From assembly GCF_004664715.2 (NCBI RefSeq), contig NC_051065.1, positions 149,626,826 to 149,690,825 on the forward strand: a DNA stretch of 64,000 bases, written 5' to 3'. Shown here one piece after another: positions 60,675 to 64,000 of this stretch. Numbering within the stretch: position 1 is the stretch's first letter; every line of letters starts with the position of its first letter. This DNA is from Peromyscus leucopus. Taxonomy: Eukaryota; Chordata; Mammalia; Rodentia; Cricetidae. Under the pieces are notes generated by a model, which worked only from the letters and a program-made list of their open reading frames with translations, was not told the origin of the DNA and ran no database searches. The position numbers and the translations under genes were made by a program.

Positions 60675-60838
60675 TGTCGGGCGGTGGTGGTGCATGCCTT
60701 TAATCCCAGTACTCGGGAAGCAGAGCCAGGTGGATCTCTGTGAGTTCGAGGCCAGCCTGGTCTACAGAGCAAGATGCAGGACAGGCACCAAAACTACACA
60801 GAGAAACCCTGTCTCGAAAAAAAAAAAAAAAAAAAAAG
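60675..60838 (+). mobile_element. B1 SINE, full length
   Basis: GTCGGGCGGTGGTGGTGCAT, GCCTTTAATCCCAGTACTCG, AGGACAGGCACCAAAACTAC, CCCTGTCTCG, 21-base A-tail. Confidence 0.96.
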
Positions 60839-61262
60839 GAAAGAAAGGAAAGAGAACCAGAAGTTAAGTGTAGCCAGTACAACCAAAATGACGCATCATG
60901 CATCAAGGATGCAGAGCCCTTGGTTGGGGTATTTCTGAGTCCTTCATTCTCAGCAGAGTCAGATCCTGATCTATCAACCTTCCTCTGGTTCACTGAAGTT
61001 GTCAGTGTGGCCTGGAGCGAGGCTACCAGTGAATGGACCCCCCAGTATTCTTGTCTCTTCATTATGGATTCTTTCAAACAGTTCTGGAGTAGAAATCTAC
61101 AGCCTGTAACTTTTGAGAGACTTCTTGTTGGTAAGATTCTGAAGAGCCATGAAAAATGCAAGGCCTACAAATGTCCTTTTCTCCACTATATATAATACTG
61201 CTGACAAAGATTATTTGGTCAAACTTTGGCCAGACTTCTCGACCATCTTCCAGGTCCATCTG
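60838..61262 (-). pseudogene. unidentified pseudogene-like segment
   Basis: On the minus strand one frame reads in protein-like fashion: LYIVEKRTFVGLAFFMALQN, LTNKKSLKSYRL, a stop, then ISTPELFERIHNEETRILGG, PFTGSLAPGHTDNFSEPEEG and two stops. An upstream part (WTWKMVEKSGQSLTK) is in another frame. No introns are seen and no SINE text is present. It could be an old processed pseudogene of a gene I do not recognise, or chance. The long frames across 60700-61195 run into the B1 next door and are not genes. Confidence 0.3.
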
Positions 61263-61409
61263 TGCATTTCCCTTTAAAATCTAATATTAGGGGCTAGAGA
61301 GAAGGCTCAGTGGTTAAGGGCATTGCTGTTCTTGCAGAGGACTTGGATTCAGGTCCCAGTATCCACATGGCGCACTGGCATCATAACTAACTCCAGTTCT
61401 AGGAGGTTC

Positions 61410-61530
61410 AACACATGGTACATGTACATGCATGCAGGCAAACATTCACACATGGTACATGTGCATACATGCAGGCAAACATTCACACATGGTACATGTA
61501 CATACATGCAGGCAAACACTCACACATAGA
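61410..61530 (+). repeat. 37-bp tandem repeat inside a B2-family SINE
   Basis: Three copies of ACATGGTACATGTRCATRCA + TGCAGGCAAACAYTCAC at the 3' end of the SINE 61288-61540. The unit derives from the SINE tail text (TACATGCAGGCAAACA). Confidence 0.88.
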
Positions 61531-62756
61531 AAAATCTGTAAAAACACAACCTAAGTTTAGCAAAATAACTGCTAAGTTTGGCTAGAATAATCAAGTTTTG
61601 TTTTGGTTTTTTTTTGGGTTCTTTGTTGTTTTTTTCCAGGGTTGGGCTGGTGGGGGGAGCTAAGATAGGGTCTTTCTATATACCCTGGCTGGCTTGGAAC
61701 TCACTATGCACATGAGGCTGGCCTTAAACTCAGAGATCCACCTACCTCTGCCTCCTGAGTGCTAGAATTAAAGTCATGTACCATCAGCCTGGCCAGAATA
61801 GTCTTTAATATCCCATCATCCTTGATGTCTGATCTCCTAACCAGTCTTTACTAACAATGCTATTGGATCAGTATAGTTGGACTTTCTTATGCTTAATATT
61901 ATTCTCAGTAATTCCCTACCTACTGACTTCCATACTGCTCCTTGCCTAGAAATTCCCACTTGCCTATGCTGTGTTCAGCGTTAAACCCAATCCCCACCCC
62001 ATCACAGGGCTGTTTGAGAGGTTTCTATGCCCACTGTAAGTCCCTGAATAAGCCATCCTTGCTATGTTTTAATGGTATCACTGAATAATCTTTATTAAGG
62101 ACTATTATTAATATCCATGCACTGAAGATTTGATGATTTATATGATTTAATATACAATTTTAAAGGCTTTCAGTGTTCGTAAAATAAGGGTTTTGTTTGT
62201 TGATTTGCAATCCTGAAGACTGAACCCAAGGCCTTGCAGGCAGGTTAAATGCTCTACCACGGAGCCACATTCCCAGCCTTTTTCACTGAGACAAAGCCTC
62301 AGTGCCCAGGATATGGGAGTTGGTAAAATGTTTGCCGTGTAAGCATGAGGATTGAGTTCAGATCTCCAACAGGCACATAAGAAGCCAAGTGAGGTAACAC
62401 ATGCCTGTAACCCCAGCACAGGAGAGGGGGATATGAGTCAGAAATAAGATTCCTAGGGAGGTACAAATCTATAACCTCAGCACTGCAGAGGCAGAGACAG
62501 GATTCCTGGGGTTTGCTGGCCAGCAAGGCGAGCCAATTTGTGAGCTCTAAGTTCAGTGAGACCCTATCTCAAAAAAAAAAAAAAAGGGTGGGGGACTGTG
62601 GGAGAGGCTGGAGAGATGGCTCAGGGATTCCCAGCAATCACATGGTAGCTCACAACCATCCATAATGAGATATGGTGCCCTCTTATGGCATGCAGACATA
62701 CATGCAGGAAGAACATTGTATATATAATAAATAAATAAATCTTAAAGAAAAAAAAA

Positions 62757-62912
62757 GCCGGGCGGTGGTGGTGCACGCCTTTAATCTCAGCACTCAGGAG
62801 GCAGAGCCAGGCAGATCTCTGTGAGTTCCAGGCCAGCCTGGACTACAGAGCGAGATCCAGGACAGGTACCAGAACTACAGAGAAACCCTGTCTCAAAAAA
62901 AAAAAAAAAAAA
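62757..62912 (+). mobile_element. B1 SINE, full length
   Basis: GCCGGGCGGTGGTGGTGCAC, GCCTTTAATCTCAGCACTCA, AGGACAGGTACCAGAACTAC, CCCTGTCTC and A-tail; directly follows the tail of a B2 (62605-62748). Confidence 0.95.
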
Positions 62913-63727
62913 GAGTAGCAACACCCAGCATCAACCTCTGGCCTCCACATGCACAAGGACACATTTGCGCCATCCCACCCCGTACATATCCCTACCACCA
63001 CCATAAAGGAGCAGAGGAAAAGGAAAACTATAAACTGGATGAAAGGCACTACATATGGGCTGGAAACGGCAGCTCAGCAGTTAGAAGTGTTCAGTGCTCT
63101 TGCAGAGGATCCTGGTTCCCAATACCCACATCAGGTGACTTAAAACTGCCTGCAATTCCAGTTCCAAGGTATCTAATGCCCTCTGGCCTCCATGGGCACC
63201 TGCATGCATGTGATATACATAAACTCGCACAGGTACATACACATACACATAAAAACAAATAAGTTGTTTTTCACAAATGGAAAAGTGCTATATACTTCTA
63301 ACTCTCAAGATTTCTTTTATTGATAATTGGTTTCTTTTTCTTTTTCTTTTTTTTCCCTGGAGCTGAGGACCCAGGGCCTTGCACTACCCACTGAGGTAAA
63401 TCCCCAACCCCAATAATTGGTTTCTTGACACAGGGTCTGTTATGTCGCCTCAGCTGGACTGGAACTCCCTATCTAGATCAGGCTGGCCTCAAACTTACAG
63501 AAATCTGCCTGCCACGGCTTCCCGAGCACTGAGATTAAAGGTGTGTGCCAACATACCCAGATTTCCTTTCTTTTTTTTATATAGGAGCTGGAGAGATGGC
63601 TTGGTAGTTAAGAGTACTTCCTGCTCTCCCATAGCACCCAGGCCTGGCAGACCACAACTGCTTGACTCTAGCTCCAGGGGATCTAATGCCCTCTTCTGGC
63701 CTGTAGAGACACCCACACATGTGTGGC

Positions 63728-63728
<1 letters not shown>

Positions 63729-63793
<65 letters not shown>
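63729..63793 (+). repeat. (CAGA)n(CA)n compound microsatellite
   Basis: About 8 CAGA units followed by about 17 CA units, in the tail of the B2-family SINE 63585-63728. Confidence 0.95.
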
Positions 63794-63796
<3 letters not shown>

Positions 63797-64000
63797 AGAA
63801 TAAGATCTATTTTATGAGTGTTTCATCTGCATGTCTGTGCAGCACATGCATGCCTGTTCCTGCAGAGATCAGAAGGCATAGGATCTCCTGAGGCTAGAGA
63901 TAGAGATGTAACTATGTGAGGATAGGGAACCAAACTCCATCCTCTGAGTGAGCAGCAACCACTCTTGATTGCTGAGCCATCTTCTCAACCCCTTAAGTTC

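Larger units (their letters stand above)
58099..64000 (-). other. Bcl2l13: Bcl2l13 first intron, 3' portion
   Basis: SINE-dense. B1: 58588-58712(+), 58860-58945(-), 59020-59172(-), 59872-59990(-), 60148-60285(+), 60675-60837(+), 61655-61795(-), 62757-62912(+), 63425-63560(-). B2 family: 58330-58500(-), 59290-59502(-), 59510-59665(-), 60485-60640(+), 61288-61540(+), 62605-62748(+), 63055-63265(+), 63585-63728(+), 63810-63995(-). ID/B4 pieces: 62195-62280(-), 63355-63415(-). The non-repeat stretch 60838-61280 is listed separately; 61800-62180 shows nothing recognisable. Confidence 0.8.

Noticed and set aside
60740..61195. 151-codon plus-strand frame
   Set aside because: Begins in a B1 SINE and its A-tail (poly-Lys) and runs into unique DNA; not a gene.
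63729..63793. possible CRISPR-like or regulatory array
   Set aside because: A plain CAGA/CA microsatellite with no spacers; no CRISPR-like array occurs anywhere in the window.
1..64000. an undescribed multi-gene prokaryotic-type system
   Set aside because: All coding signal is explained by Bid, Bcl2l13 and retroelement relics; there are no operon-like gene clusters or bacterial signals.

Overview
The window is nuclear DNA of a muroid rodent. B1, B2 and ID SINEs are dense on both strands, dinucleotide microsatellites are abundant, and split coding exons carry normal GT/AG splice sites. A 2.83-kb retroelement at 17536-20368 has 342/343-bp LTRs and a 6-bp target-site duplication, which fits the mys element of Peromyscus and related New World cricetids. 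The B1 copies are also cricetid-like (TACCAAGTGAGT...AAAGGCGCAAAGC type). A deer mouse or close relative is the best guess; the species is inferred, not proven.

Two BCL2-family genes lie tail to tail, in the same neighbourhood as human 22q11 and mouse chromosome 6. On the plus strand, the last three coding exons of Bid (465-604, 2115-2327, 3869-3880) and its 3' UTR occupy the first 5 kb; the earlier Bid exons are outside the window. On the minus strand, all six coding exons of Bcl2l13 (Bcl-rambo) run from the start codon at 58048 to the stop at 11139-11141: 58098-57937, 41438-41331, 39666-39510, 35704-35635, 30137-29994 and 11851-11139. The non-coding first exon and promoter lie beyond 64000. 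All five internal splice junctions keep phase. The sum is 1304 coding bases, one short of 435 codons, because the last exon has an apparent 1-base deletion near 11472-11475. If real, it would replace the C-terminal third and remove the mitochondrial membrane anchor; a sequencing or assembly indel is the simpler explanation.

The rest (about 96%) is intron, UTR and short intergenic DNA full of mobile elements. Four items stand out: the nearly intact, very young mys element; a second LTR element (48556-50822, perfect 6-bp target duplication) that contains a shortened retrocopy of Tgfbr1 mRNA with exon 1 joined directly to exon 4; an old L1 (46440-48370) broken up by later insertions; and ancient hAT-type MITEs at 8032-8233 and 10712-10900. 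I see no tRNA or rRNA gene, no CRISPR array and no bacterial-type system.

Bid and Bcl2l13 both act at the mitochondrial outer membrane. Bid is a BH3-only protein that activates Bax/Bak after cleavage; Bcl2l13 is a tail-anchored multi-BH protein linked to apoptosis and, through an LC3-binding motif, to mitophagy. Co-regulation is not shown by the sequence.
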